Under the pieces are notes generated by a model, which made no database searches, had not been told where the DNA came from, and saw only the letters and a list, made by a program, of their open reading frames with translations. DNA of 64,000 nucleotides from an uncultured Polaribacter sp. (GTDB taxonomy: Bacteria; Bacteroidota; Bacteroidia; Flavobacteriales; Flavobacteriaceae): contig NZ_CANMFI010000003.1 in assembly GCF_947497125.1 (NCBI RefSeq), positions 287,678-351,677 of the forward strand, in the 5' to 3' direction. Both the position numbers and the translations under genes were made by a program. Positions 9,519-20,569 of this stretch are shown here, in pieces (position 1 is the first letter of the stretch; each line of letters begins with the position of its first letter).

Positions 9519-12500
9519 CTACCTCCTTATCAGCGAGAAGTGTCCTTTTTTTCGGATGATTTGTTTGTTTGTATCTGCAGGAATAAGTGTTATGTTGAAC
9601 CAATAATCATCAGAAGGCAGCATTTTTCCGTTGTAGGTTCCGTTCCATCCATTTGCATCTACAGGTATTTGTGCGACTAGCTTTCCAAATCTATTAAAGA
9701 TATGTATGCTGGTATTTGGGTAAAAAGTTTTGTTAGCGCCTTTTACGATCCAAGTATCATTTACCCCATCTGCGTTTGGGGTAAAGAACTTTGGGAATTG
9801 AATAACAGAAACTTGCAAGGTTGTGTCTGGAGCACATCCGTTTTTATCATTTACGATAATGGTGTAAATACCACCTTCTAAATTGTCAAAAATAGGTGCA
9901 TCTTGAAAAGCTGTTGTGGTATTTGTATCATCATTTTGAAGTGCAAACTGATAGTCTCCGATGCCTATATTATTTTGAATTGTATCTATAGAGATAGAGA
10001 TTTTGTCTGTTGCTCCAATCGCATTTCCATCGTCTACAATAGTTACAAAATCTTGTTGTAAAATAGCTGGGTTGGATTCTTCTACCACAATGGTTTCACT
10101 TCTACTGCAATTGGTACCATTTGTAGTGGTTGCTGTAACAGTATAGCTTCCACCTACAAAAATAGCAGCATCTTGTGCAGTACTAATTAGGTTTCCAGCA
10201 GCATCGGTCCATTGGTAACTATAAATTTCAGCAGGACTCTCTGCAGCAATTGTTAAAGGTGTATTGTTTAAACAGACAATTTGTGGCGATGTGGTATAAA
10301 AATTAGGAAGTGAATTGACAAGTACCTGAAAAGAAGCATCATCATTTACACAAGCCGTTGCTTTGTTTTGTATGCGTACAAAAAATGTTTCTGTAGTATT
10401 TGTATTGGTGTATGGAGAAGCAATAGCTGCATTACCAATACTTGCATCTGCTTTAGAAGTATGAAAAGTTACTATGAAATCATCAGGATCTTGAGTTGCT
10501 CCTAAAAGAGACGGAATCTGACTGTCTAAATCGATGTTTTGAATGATGCCATTGGTATCGTCTCCATCTAAGTCATCATCACAATAGGAAAGATTGGAAA
10601 CAGGCACAAAAATAGGTTCTGAATTGATAAGAACATCAAAATTAGAAATGTTATTTGCACAACCAGTTGCAGTGTTAACAATGCGCACAAAAATAGTTTC
10701 TCTATTGGGAGTTAAATTAGAATAAGGCGAACTTAAGGGAATATTTCCATTTTGCGCATCTGCTAAACTTCTATGATAAGAAACAGTATAGGAAGTTGGG
10801 TCTTGGGTTCCTAGTATGGTGGCTGTTTGCGATTCTAAGTCGATTGTCTGTGAAAAACCATTTCTAGCTGAGCCGTCAGAATTGTCATCACAAACCTCTA
10901 AGTCTGATACAAAATTAGCAATTGGCACTGGATTTACAATCAAGTTGAAAGAAGTATGGTCTGTAAAACATCCTGTTGCATTATTTGTAACTCTTACAAA
11001 TATTTCTTGAGTATTGGCTACAGTATTGGTAAAAGGAGATGGTAAGGCTGCGTTTGCGGTATTTGCATCTGTAGCAGAAATATGATAGGTTACTGTAAAA
11101 TTTGCAGCAGATTGATTGGGGCCAAGAATAAAAGGAGTTTGCGACTCTAAATCGAAGCCCTGCACAGTGCCATTGGTATTGTTTCCGTCTAGAACATCAT
11201 CACACAATTCTAAATCAGGAACTAGAGTAGCTGTTGGCACTGAGTTTACTTGCACATAAAACTGCCCCAAACCTTGACAGTTGTTGTTTACTGTACTAAG
11301 AATTTTATAGTAAATAGGAAACTGAATTCCGTTGGCATTGGTTGAAATATCAATTTTAGAGAGATCGTTTCTGTAGTTTGTAATATCAATATCGTTTAAG
11401 GTGTTGTTTCTATCTGTAGCACTTTCATAAAAAAGAACTTTTGTATTTGGTGGTGGATTGATGCTATTGATGATGCTGTTTTTATCCAAATTAAAATTAG
11501 CAATACCATCAGTATCGCTATTACTACCCAGAGTATTGTTACCATTAGCATCTAAAAAATCGTCACAAACAGGAGGTTGCAAATCTGCATAAGCATTGTC
11601 TGGAGTTTCTCCGACATTAATTAGAAGTTCTACCACATCTCTAGAACAATTTTGGTCTGTAACAACTTTTACAAAAACAGACTGTATAAGATTGGGTTGC
11701 ACAGGATAAGCAGTTGGGTCTGTAATTTGATTGGTTGCGAGTGCATCTGTAAAGTACAGAAATGTAACATTAGGAGTACTAGAAATACTACCTTCTGCCA
11801 AGGTTAAATTAACTGTTGGATTAGAAGTACCAGCAGCGATACAATGATATAAAGTTGGGCTTGGTACTATTGTAGGTAAAGGGTTAACAGTTAGTGTTAT
11901 TTCATTAGAAGTGAAACTACAACTGTTGCCAGTTCTAGTTAACAAAACTCTGTATTGGTTGTTGTGATAACTTAAAGTTGTATTGCTAATCTGTAACTCT
12001 TTTGTAGTTGCTCCAGAATATACTGCGTTATTTGTAATTGTAGTAAATGAGGTTCCGTTATCTGTAGAAACTTCCCATTGAAAACCATCTGCAGTGGTTG
12101 CTATAGAAATGGTGTTGGTTTCACTTTCACAAAAAATAACATCTGTAAAAGGAGTTGTTATAATTATAGGTGCAGCAATTGTATAATTTGCGTTCGGGTT
12201 GGTATATCCGTCTGAGTTGTTTATTAATTTTCCAGTTGCATCTATTGCGAAAGGGTTGGTGTCTAGAATTCCATCTCTATTTAGATCTGTAAAACCTGCC
12301 TCATTAACATCAAAACAATTGTCATTGTCAGAATCTATTTCTGTAAAGTTAAAATCTAAATCGTTATCTGTGTTTGCTATTGTATAGTTTAAAGAGAGTA
12401 TTTTGGCATCTGGAATAGTTTCTAAAGTATCTACCAAACCATTACTACCTATTAAAGCATTTGCATTGTCTATAATACCATCTAGATTTAAATCTAAATT

Positions 12501-15023
12501 ATGTCCCGCTTCTGTTGTATCAAAAATGCCATCATTATCACTGTCTAAATCTATATAGTTTTTAACCCCATCACCATCAATATCTAGATTCATGTTCGAT
12601 GAAAAAACATCATCTAAACCGTCTAGATTGCTGTCTATTCCGCTAACAGTAATTTCTTGCCCAAATGCTTCTATAATGTCTGGTATGCCATCATTATCAG
12701 AATCTAGATCAAACATGTTTTCGATTCCATCTGCATCAGAATCTAAAGAAAAACAAGTTAGTTGTAGCGATCCATTAAAAATTGAGTTGGTTGTAAGACC
12801 AGAAGATTGGTGTTTAAAATCTAATTGAGTTACTTGATTTGCTACAAATTGAAAAGTAGCATCTGCACCATTCAGGTTGTTTTTGTATTTGAATTTTATT
12901 TCTGAAGAGGATATTTGTGTAATTCCGCTCTCATAAATGTCATCAAAATTAGTATCAATTAAAAGTTGGTCGTCTGGATCTAACAACGTTACATTTTTGT
13001 TGTTAGGACCAATTTTAATGATAAAAAACTCACCTTCAGAAATACTATGGTCTGTGGTTTCGTTTTGAATAAATTTAAAATTGATGGGTTGTGTGAAATT
13101 TAATTTGTAGTTTAATTTAGAGTCTTTACCTGGAGTAATTGTACTTGTGAAGTTTCCGTTGTTAGTTCCAGTAATAGAATTTGAAGCAATAGTAGTGGTG
13201 TAGTTAGAAGTTACAATACTATTTGTAGTGCTACCGTCATTAAAAATGATGCTAGGAGTATTCGTGTTAGCAAAATTTAAAGTAGCATCACCTATAGATT
13301 CCTCACAATTTAAAATACCATCATTATCTAGGTCGATGTCTAAATTATCGATAATTAAATCTCCATCAAAATCATCAGGACAAATACTTACAGGCACAAT
13401 TACTGAATTAAAATTAGAGTTGGTACAGTTAATAGTTGCTTTTAGCTGGTAATTACCAGGTAGAGTAGGTTTAAAAGTAGGAGTTAAAATTCCTGTTGGT
13501 ACAAATCCAGCTCCAGAGCCCGCGTCAAAAAACCATTCAAAAGAATCAAATAAATCTGTATTTGCCGCTTCTAGTGTAACATTTGGTAAGCAATTTCCTA
13601 AAGTACTTACCGATGCATTAAAATTAATTTCTGGTGCAGAGGGAAAGCCTGAATAAAAACTACCAGAACTAGCGGCGTTGTTTTGATTAAAATAAGCACA
13701 ATACAGTTCTTCACTACTTTCTATAGAAATATTTCCTATTAAGTTTGTGATTTTATACGTTACATAATTCGTATTTCCATCTACAGAAAAAGGCCCTAAA
13801 GTGTTAAAGTTTGCGATAGGTTGCGAATTAACAGTTACTGCCGCACCTGTATTGGTAACAATGGTAACGCCACCACTAAAAACAACATTTCCTATGCTTT
13901 CTATAGTAGGAATATTGTCTACTTTACCTCTATTTTCGCAACTTAGCGGCGGTACAAAAAACAGACCCTGATTTGCTTCACTGGTGGTTGCACCAATACC
14001 TTGGTATGCAAAAACAGGTTTAGACGTTTCTACAAACATATTTCCATTTGTATTAAAAGCATTTCCTTCTATCAAAAGGTATTCACCTGCATTAATCGTA
14101 TTTGTAACTCCGTTTCCATTAATATTTACAGTTGTATTGTTTTCATGTGCAACTAGTAAAACATTTTCCCAACCGTTTTCTCCATCTCCTTTTACAAAAA
14201 TATATTCACTACCAATTTTATCCAAACCTACTATTTGATCTATTCCATAATCTCTACCACCACCATTATGAAAACTACCATTGGCAGAGCCTACATTTAC
14301 AACAATTGGTTTGTCTGAGGTTATTAAAGTTCCAATTAAGCCATCTCTATTAATCGCGTTTTCTTCAGCATTTGTTGCAAGTAGATAGCTTTCTCCTTCA
14401 TTTAATAGAACGGGAGAGATCGGAAAACTTCCTGTATAATTTTTTAGACTGATGCCTGCAGGTAAGTTGTCAAAATTTACAATTGTATTGTTTTCTGTTG
14501 CCATTACAGCAATAAAATTTAAATAATTACTTTGCGGGTTTTCATTGGTAAACATACCTGCTCTAAAGACTTTTCCTAAACCAGAGCTTCCTTTGCTAAC
14601 CAGTGCACCAGCTTGTGGGCTGTCTCCACTGCCGTTTCCGCCGGCAAGTACTCTTACAGATACATAGATTGGGCTATCTGCTTCTATGATAAATCCTTTG
14701 TCATTGTGTATTGTACTTGTTGTTGTAGCAGCAACAAATAACTGACTATCGCCAGTTCCTATAAATATTTCTTGAGGTGAAGTGCTAGAAACTACTCCAG
14801 AAATATTGGTAGGATTGCCAATTTGTTTAATAGTATACGATATGTTACTGCTGCTGGGTGTAGAGATATAAAGATATTGATTTTCTGGATTCGCATTCCC
14901 ATTTTCTGCATAAGTTAGGGGAGGCAAGAAGTGTTTTTTGCTCAATTGAGCCGCTATATTTTGTATACACAGCAAACACACTAAAAAAAAGAGTTTGTTA
15001 AATATTATTATATTTTTAAACAT
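9519..15023 (-). CDS. Giant T9SS-secreted protein with type B sorting domain (gliding-motility-associated C-terminal domain)
   Basis: 1834-residue exported protein. Signal peptide at 1-25, ending in IAAQ. Residues about 60-360 resemble an IgGFc-binding-type N-terminal domain (repeated N-N-T-T-V-N-I-N-G and QIVGLDKIGSEYIFVKG-like strands). Residues about 550-960 carry thrombospondin type 3-like calcium-binding repeats (DSDNDGIPD, DIDGDGVKN, DLDSDNDGIFD). About 970-1250 are Ig/PKD-like segments. About 1250-1600 contain three clear copies plus one divergent copy of a unit of roughly 95 residues (LEVCDD...NG...DLESQ...VTYH...SPYTN...FVRV). The last 90 residues (FFTPNADGVNDTW...IFNRFGKLV...GWNGTYNG) are the CHU_C/type B sorting signal for the type IX system. 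Likely cell-surface adhesin or matrix protein; ligand unknown. Confidence 0.92.
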   Translation of the reverse strand: MFKNIIIFNKLFFLVCLLCIQNIAAQLSKKHFLPPLTYAENGNANPENQYLYISTPSSSNISYTIKQIGNPTNISGVVSSTSPQEIFIGTGDSQLFVAATTTSTIHNDKGFIIEADSPIYVSVRVLAGGNGSGDSPQAGALVSKGSSGLGKVFRAGMFTNENPQSNYLNFIAVMATENNTIVNFDNLPAGISLKNYTGSFPISPVLLNEGESYLLATNAEENAINRDGLIGTLITSDKPIVVNVGSANGSFHNGGGRDYGIDQIVGLDKIGSEYIFVKGDGENGWENVLLVAHENNTTVNINGNGVTNTINAGEYLLIEGNAFNTNGNMFVETSKPVFAYQGIGATTSEANQGLFFVPPLSCENRGKVDNIPTIESIGNVVFSGGVTIVTNTGAAVTVNSQPIANFNTLGPFSVDGNTNYVTYKITNLIGNISIESSEELYCAYFNQNNAASSGSFYSGFPSAPEINFNASVSTLGNCLPNVTLEAANTDLFDSFEWFFDAGSGAGFVPTGILTPTFKPTLPGNYQLKATINCTNSNFNSVIVPVSICPDDFDGDLIIDNLDIDLDNDGILNCEESIGDATLNFANTNTPSIIFNDGSTTNSIVTSNYTTTIASNSITGTNNGNFTSTITPGKDSKLNYKLNFTQPINFKFIQNETTDHSISEGEFFIIKIGPNNKNVTLLDPDDQLLIDTNFDDIYESGITQISSSEIKFKYKNNLNGADATFQFVANQVTQLDFKHQSSGLTTNSIFNGSLQLTCFSLDSDADGIENMFDLDSDNDGIPDIIEAFGQEITVSGIDSNLDGLDDVFSSNMNLDIDGDGVKNYIDLDSDNDGIFDTTEAGHNLDLNLDGIIDNANALIGSNGLVDTLETIPDAKILSLNYTIANTDNDLDFNFTEIDSDNDNCFDVNEAGFTDLNRDGILDTNPFAIDATGKLINNSDGYTNPNANYTIAAPIIITTPFTDVIFCESETNTISIATTADGFQWEVSTDNGTSFTTITNNAVYSGATTKELQISNTTLSYHNNQYRVLLTRTGNSCSFTSNEITLTVNPLPTIVPSPTLYHCIAAGTSNPTVNLTLAEGSISSTPNVTFLYFTDALATNQITDPTAYPVQPNLIQSVFVKVVTDQNCSRDVVELLINVGETPDNAYADLQPPVCDDFLDANGNNTLGSNSDTDGIANFNLDKNSIINSINPPPNTKVLFYESATDRNNTLNDIDITNYRNDLSKIDISTNANGIQFPIYYKILSTVNNNCQGLGQFYVQVNSVPTATLVPDLELCDDVLDGNNTNGTVQGFDLESQTPFILGPNQSAANFTVTYHISATDANTANAALPSPFTNTVANTQEIFVRVTNNATGCFTDHTSFNLIVNPVPIANFVSDLEVCDDNSDGSARNGFSQTIDLESQTATILGTQDPTSYTVSYHRSLADAQNGNIPLSSPYSNLTPNRETIFVRIVNTATGCANNISNFDVLINSEPIFVPVSNLSYCDDDLDGDDTNGIIQNIDLDSQIPSLLGATQDPDDFIVTFHTSKADASIGNAAIASPYTNTNTTETFFVRIQNKATACVNDDASFQVLVNSLPNFYTTSPQIVCLNNTPLTIAAESPAEIYSYQWTDAAGNLISTAQDAAIFVGGSYTVTATTTNGTNCSRSETIVVEESNPAILQQDFVTIVDDGNAIGATDKISISIDTIQNNIGIGDYQFALQNDDTNTTTAFQDAPIFDNLEGGIYTIIVNDKNGCAPDTTLQVSVIQFPKFFTPNADGVNDTWIVKGANKTFYPNTSIHIFNRFGKLVAQIPVDANGWNGTYNGKMLPSDDYWFNITLIPADTNKQIIRKKGHFSLIRR
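10300..11260 (-). repeat. Tandem protein-coding repeats in the T9SS substrate
   Basis: Three consecutive units of about 95 codons, each carrying CDD, a DLESQ or DLDSQ block, a VTYH/VSYH/VTFH block, SPYTN-like and FVRV/FVRI blocks and a closing LIVNP/VLVNS. A fourth, weaker copy (VCDDFLDANGNN) precedes them in the protein. Boundaries are approximate. Confidence 0.75.
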
Positions 15024-15160
15024 TGGAGAATCCTAATTAGAAAATTTATTGCTAAAAATACCAAAGAAATTCTAACAAATTAATTATTTTTTAATTTATT
15101 ACCGATTCTTTATGACAAACAATTATTTTATTTTTGATAGGTACCATATTCCATAGAAAT

Positions 15161-15176
15161 ATTTTCCTTGGAAAAT
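15161..15176. promoter_or_regulatory. Candidate operator at the DoxX promoter
   Basis: Inverted repeat ATTTTCC-TT-GGAAAAT with perfect 7-base arms. It covers the -33 TTG (15168-15170) of the predicted DoxX promoter, so a bound protein would block transcription. Which regulator binds is not shown. Confidence 0.5.
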
Positions 15177-15198
15177 AAATAAATATTTTGTAATTTTG
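15168..15198 (+). promoter_or_regulatory. Promoter of the DoxX-like gene
   Basis: TTG (15168-15170), a 20-base spacer, then TAATTTTG (15191-15198), a full match to the Bacteroidetes promoter pattern, 19 bases ahead of the ATG. Confidence 0.7.
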
Positions 15199-15217
15199 TA
15201 TTCAATTTAAATAAAAT

Positions 15218-15580
15218 ATGATGAAAACAAATAAAATAATTTATTACATCGCTACCAGTTTGTTAACCTTGTTAATGTTTTTTTCTGTGGGCATGTATCT
15301 TTTTAACAATGCAGAAATTACCAAAGGATTTATAAGTTTCGGATTTCCTACCTATTTAATTTACCCTTTAGCATTTTTAAAAATAGCAGGGCTTGTAACC
15401 ATTTGGTTTATTTCTAATAGATCTTTAAAAGAATGGGCATACGCTGGTTTCTTTTTCAATTTTGTTTTAGCCTTTTTTGCACATTACATGATTTCTGATG
15501 GAGAGCATATAGGAGCTGTAATTGCAATAGTTTTAGTGTTGGTTTCTTATTTTTATAGTAAAAAAATAAAAACTAACTAG
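15218..15580 (+). CDS. DoxX-like small membrane protein
   Basis: 120-residue, four-helix membrane protein of the DoxX/DoxX-like superfamily. Helices fall at about 7-30, 45-65, 72-90 and 95-115, with the characteristic central PTYLIYPLAFLKIAGL block. Family members are associated with quinone or thiol redox processes, but no activity is proven for this branch. It is followed by NADPH-FMN reductase, MarR and pirin genes, and its promoter carries a candidate operator, which supports a regulated redox-stress role. Confidence 0.8.
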   Translation: MMKTNKIIYYIATSLLTLLMFFSVGMYLFNNAEITKGFISFGFPTYLIYPLAFLKIAGLVTIWFISNRSLKEWAYAGFFFNFVLAFFAHYMISDGEHIGAVIAIVLVLVSYFYSKKIKTN

Positions 15581-15600
15581 TTCGATTAGTTTCGTACCTT

Positions 15601-15643
15601 TTATCAATTAATACTAATTTTTAATGTTGTTAAAAATTGATAA
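15601..15643. promoter_or_regulatory. Nested inverted repeats upstream of the FMN reductase-MarR operon
   Basis: Two overlapping AT-only inverted repeats: an inner one, AATTTTTAA (15616-15624) with TTAAAAATT (15630-15638), and an outer one, TTATCAATT (15601-15609) with AATTGATAA (15635-15643). All arms are perfect 9-mers. No T-run follows on the plus strand, so an operator (for example for the MarR protein two genes down) fits better than a terminator. Confidence 0.45.
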
Positions 15644-15707
15644 TAACATCTACTAATTCTTTTTAACTCACTTAAAAAGTAATTTTACAAACTTTAATAA
15701 ACACAAA

Positions 15708-16250
15708 ATGAAAAAAATATTAGCATTTGCAGGAAGCACAAGTTCTACTTCCATAAACAAACAATTGGCATCTTTTGCAGCTAAAAGTTTGCAACAAACA
15801 ACTTTTGATATCATAGATTTAAAAGACCTTACACTTCCAATCTATAGTGAAGATGAAGAAAAGGAGAATGGTTTTCCAGAAGATATTCTTCAGTTTTCGA
15901 ACTCTTTAGATACTTATGATGGTTTTATAGTTTCACTAGCAGAGCACAACGGCACATATACGGCTGCTTTTAAAAATATTTTCGATTGGGTTTCTCGTTT
16001 AAATGTAAAAGTGTTTAGAGATAAACCACTTTTATTAATGGCTGCTAGTCCTGGTGGAATGGGTGGTAAATTTGTATTAGAAGCAGCCTCACAAAGATTT
16101 CCTAGGCAAGGAGCAACTAGTATAACTACTTTTTCTTTCCCAAATTTTTATGACAATTTTAAGGAGTTTAAAATTATAAATCAAGATTTATTATTTGATT
16201 TTAAAACCAAAGTTCAACTTTTTGAAAATAAAGTTAACAATATAAAATAA
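15708..16250 (+). CDS. NADPH-dependent FMN reductase family protein
   Basis: 180-residue flavodoxin-like oxidoreductase. The phosphate-binding loop is GSTSSTSINKQLA at the N-terminus, followed by a SLAEHNGTYTAAFKNIFDW block typical of FMN/quinone/azo reductases of the YieF/ChrR type. Likely reduces quinones or other electrophiles with NAD(P)H. First gene of a probable three-gene unit: MarR starts 8 bases downstream and the first pirin 5 bases after that. Confidence 0.88.
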   Translation: MKKILAFAGSTSSTSINKQLASFAAKSLQQTTFDIIDLKDLTLPIYSEDEEKENGFPEDILQFSNSLDTYDGFIVSLAEHNGTYTAAFKNIFDWVSRLNVKVFRDKPLLLMAASPGGMGGKFVLEAASQRFPRQGATSITTFSFPNFYDNFKEFKIINQDLLFDFKTKVQLFENKVNNIK

Positions 16251-16258
16251 CTCAAAAC

Positions 16259-16696
16259 ATGGGCGATATTTCTAAAGATATTAATTCTAATTTTATCAAT
16301 AACAAAGTAAAAGCACTGATAAACATAAAATATACTGCAAATTGGTTAAATAGTAAAGAAAATGATTTTTTTAAACCTTATGGTATTTCTCCACAGCAGT
16401 TTAATATTTTAAGAATTTTAAGAGGTGCAAAAGAAGCTATAAAAGTACAACTTGTTAAAGATAGAATGATTGAACGTGCACCTAATGCCACGCGTTTAAT
16501 GGACAAGCTATGTGATAAGAATTTTATAGAAAGATCTCGTTGTGAGCACGATAGAAGAGTTGTGTTTGTTAAAATAACCGAAGAAGGTCTAATGCTTTTA
16601 AATAAGATTGATGATAATAATAATTTATCATTTTTAAATAATTTATCTGAAAATGAAGCAATTGTATTGAGTGATATTTTAGATAAAATAAGATAG
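16259..16696 (+). CDS. MarR-family transcriptional regulator
   Basis: 145 residues. The winged helix-turn-helix spans about 35-115: ISPQQFNILRILRG, then the recognition helix region RMIERAPNATRLMDKLCDKNFIERSR and the wing DRRVVFVKITEEG. Two cysteines (in DKLCDKN and RSRCEHD) could make it redox-sensitive, which is inference. Sandwiched between the FMN reductase and pirin genes, so it probably controls this operon and perhaps neighbouring DoxX and pirin genes. Confidence 0.92.
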   Translation: MGDISKDINSNFINNKVKALINIKYTANWLNSKENDFFKPYGISPQQFNILRILRGAKEAIKVQLVKDRMIERAPNATRLMDKLCDKNFIERSRCEHDRRVVFVKITEEGLMLLNKIDDNNNLSFLNNLSENEAIVLSDILDKIR

Positions 16697-16701
16697 TTCG
16701 T

Positions 16702-17571
16702 ATGAAACAACTAAAAACAATACAACATAAAGTAGCCAGTCCGTTTGTAAATATGGGCGCTATAAAATTGCGTCAGCCACTACCATCAGAGGGTGTAGAA
16801 AATGTAGATCCTTTTTTGCTTTTACATCATTATGGTCCGTATGCAATTTCCGAATTTAACAATCCGTTCGATTTAGGAGCACATCCGCATAGAGGTTTCG
16901 AACCTATAACGTTGCTTTTTAAAGGAGAACAGTTGCATAGAGATTCTCTTGGAAATGAGATGGTAGTTAAAGCAGGTGATGTACAATGGACAACTGCTGG
17001 TAGAGGAATTATACATGCAGAAGCACCTACAAAAGAGTTTGTAAAAAAAGGAGGCGATTTAGAGGGCATACAACTATGGCTGAATTTACCTGCTAAGCAT
17101 AAAATGATGACACCCAAGTATCAGCATTTAGAAGCAGCAAATATTCCGAGGGTTTCTTCTGAAGACAGTAAAGTTGAGTTACACATCATTGCAGGAAATC
17201 AACAAGAAAAACAAGGGCCAATAACCACACAAACTTCGGTCAATGTTTTTACGGTTTATGCAGATAAAGATGGCGAAATGAAAGTTGAACTTCCAGAAAC
17301 GCATCAATCGTTACTCTATTTGTTAGAAGGAGCTATTGTGGTAAATGGTACAGAAGTGTTAGAAAAAGGAGCAGATCAAATGGTTGTTTTTAATCAAGAC
17401 GGAAATACTATTACTTTAAAAGCAAAAGAAAAGAGCACAATTTTAATAGTATCTGGCCAACCTATTAAAGAAAAGGTTACACAATACGGCCCTTATGTAA
17501 TGAATACACAAACTGAAATTTTGGAGGCAATGCGAGATTTTCAGCAAGGAAAAATGGGGTATTTGTATTAA
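16702..17571 (+). CDS. Pirin-family protein (long form)
   Basis: 289-residue bicupin. The N-terminal cupin carries the metal ligands in LGAHPHRGFEPITLLF and AGRGIIHAEAP, and the C-terminal cupin is followed by a C-terminal tail containing GPYVMN. Some pirins have quercetin dioxygenase activity; others act as redox sensors. Part of the FMN reductase-MarR transcription unit (5-base gap after marR). Confidence 0.9.
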   Translation: MKQLKTIQHKVASPFVNMGAIKLRQPLPSEGVENVDPFLLLHHYGPYAISEFNNPFDLGAHPHRGFEPITLLFKGEQLHRDSLGNEMVVKAGDVQWTTAGRGIIHAEAPTKEFVKKGGDLEGIQLWLNLPAKHKMMTPKYQHLEAANIPRVSSEDSKVELHIIAGNQQEKQGPITTQTSVNVFTVYADKDGEMKVELPETHQSLLYLLEGAIVVNGTEVLEKGADQMVVFNQDGNTITLKAKEKSTILIVSGQPIKEKVTQYGPYVMNTQTEILEAMRDFQQGKMGYLY

Positions 17572-17680
17572 TTTAAGTTTTAAAATTTACCAGATTGTTA
17601 TTTTGAATAAAGTCGTTAAATTATCTAATCAAAAAAAATAAACCACGCTAAAACAAGTAAGGGTAACAAACAAATTTATT

Positions 17681-18388
17681 ATGAAAAAAACAATTCACAA
17701 AGCAGCAAGTAGAGGATATGCCAATCATGGTTGGTTAAAATCGTACCATACATTTAGTTTTGCAAGTTATCAAAACTCAGAAAGAATGAATTTTGGAATG
17801 TTACGAGTTTTAAATGATGATGTTGTGCAGCCTAAAATGGGTTTTGGTACCCATCCACATAAAAACATGGAAATTATTTCGATTCCAATTTCAGGAGCAC
17901 TTTCTCACAAAGATAGTATGGATAATAAGCGAGCGATTGAGGTAGGAGAGGTGCAAGTAATGAGTGCAGGAACTGGTTTAACACATTCAGAATTTAATGA
18001 TAGTAAAACCGATGAGGTTAACTTTTTACAACTTTGGGTACTTCCAGAACAAACAGAAGTAACACCTTATTACAATCAAAAAAAGTTTGATGCTTCAGAA
18101 AGAAAAAATAAATTTCAGGTAGTAGTTTCTCCTAAAGATAAATTGGTTGCAGGTAGTTTGCCAATACACCAACAAGGCTATATTTCTATGATTGATTTAG
18201 ACGCGGGTTTTACAATAGATTATAATCTGAAAAATGGAGCTTACTTTTTTTTAATTGACGGCTCAGTAACTATTGCAGGAGAAAAGTTAGAAAAAAGAGA
18301 TGCAATAGGTTTAGAAGATGTGAAAAATATAACTTTAGAAGCAGAAACAAATAGTAAATTATTAATTATTGATGTTCCGATGTCATAA
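17681..18388 (+). CDS. Pirin-family protein (YhaK-like short form)
   Basis: 235-residue bicupin of the shorter pirin branch, starting with the family signature SRGYANHGWLKSYHTFSFASY. Metal ligands are in FGTHPHKNMEIISIP and AGTGLTHSEFN. Separated from the first pirin by 109 bases and followed by a strong terminator, so it may have its own promoter. Two different pirins side by side behind a MarR gene support an oxidative or quinone stress module. Confidence 0.9.
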   Translation: MKKTIHKAASRGYANHGWLKSYHTFSFASYQNSERMNFGMLRVLNDDVVQPKMGFGTHPHKNMEIISIPISGALSHKDSMDNKRAIEVGEVQVMSAGTGLTHSEFNDSKTDEVNFLQLWVLPEQTEVTPYYNQKKFDASERKNKFQVVVSPKDKLVAGSLPIHQQGYISMIDLDAGFTIDYNLKNGAYFFLIDGSVTIAGEKLEKRDAIGLEDVKNITLEAETNSKLLIIDVPMS

Positions 18389-18411
18389 GTAACCCACTAT
18401 TTCCATGAATT

Positions 18412-18444
18412 AAAAAGCCAAAGAAGTAATTTCTTTGGCTTTTT
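18412..18444 (+). terminator. Intrinsic terminator after second pirin gene
   Basis: Perfect 14-bp stem (AAAAAGCCAAAGAA with TTCTTTGGCTTTTT), 5-base loop GTAAT. The arm ends in T5, and the left A-run would let it work on either strand. Confidence 0.85.
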
Positions 18445-18446
18445 AG

Positions 18447-20534
<2,088 letters not shown>

Positions 20535-20569
20535 TAGTTTCCTTATTTTTGTATTTCAAAATTTTTAAG

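Noticed and set aside
12592..14353. Several plus-strand ORFs inside the giant T9SS gene
   Set aside because: Ser-rich shadow frames antisense to repeat-rich coding sequence; no start context or family similarity.
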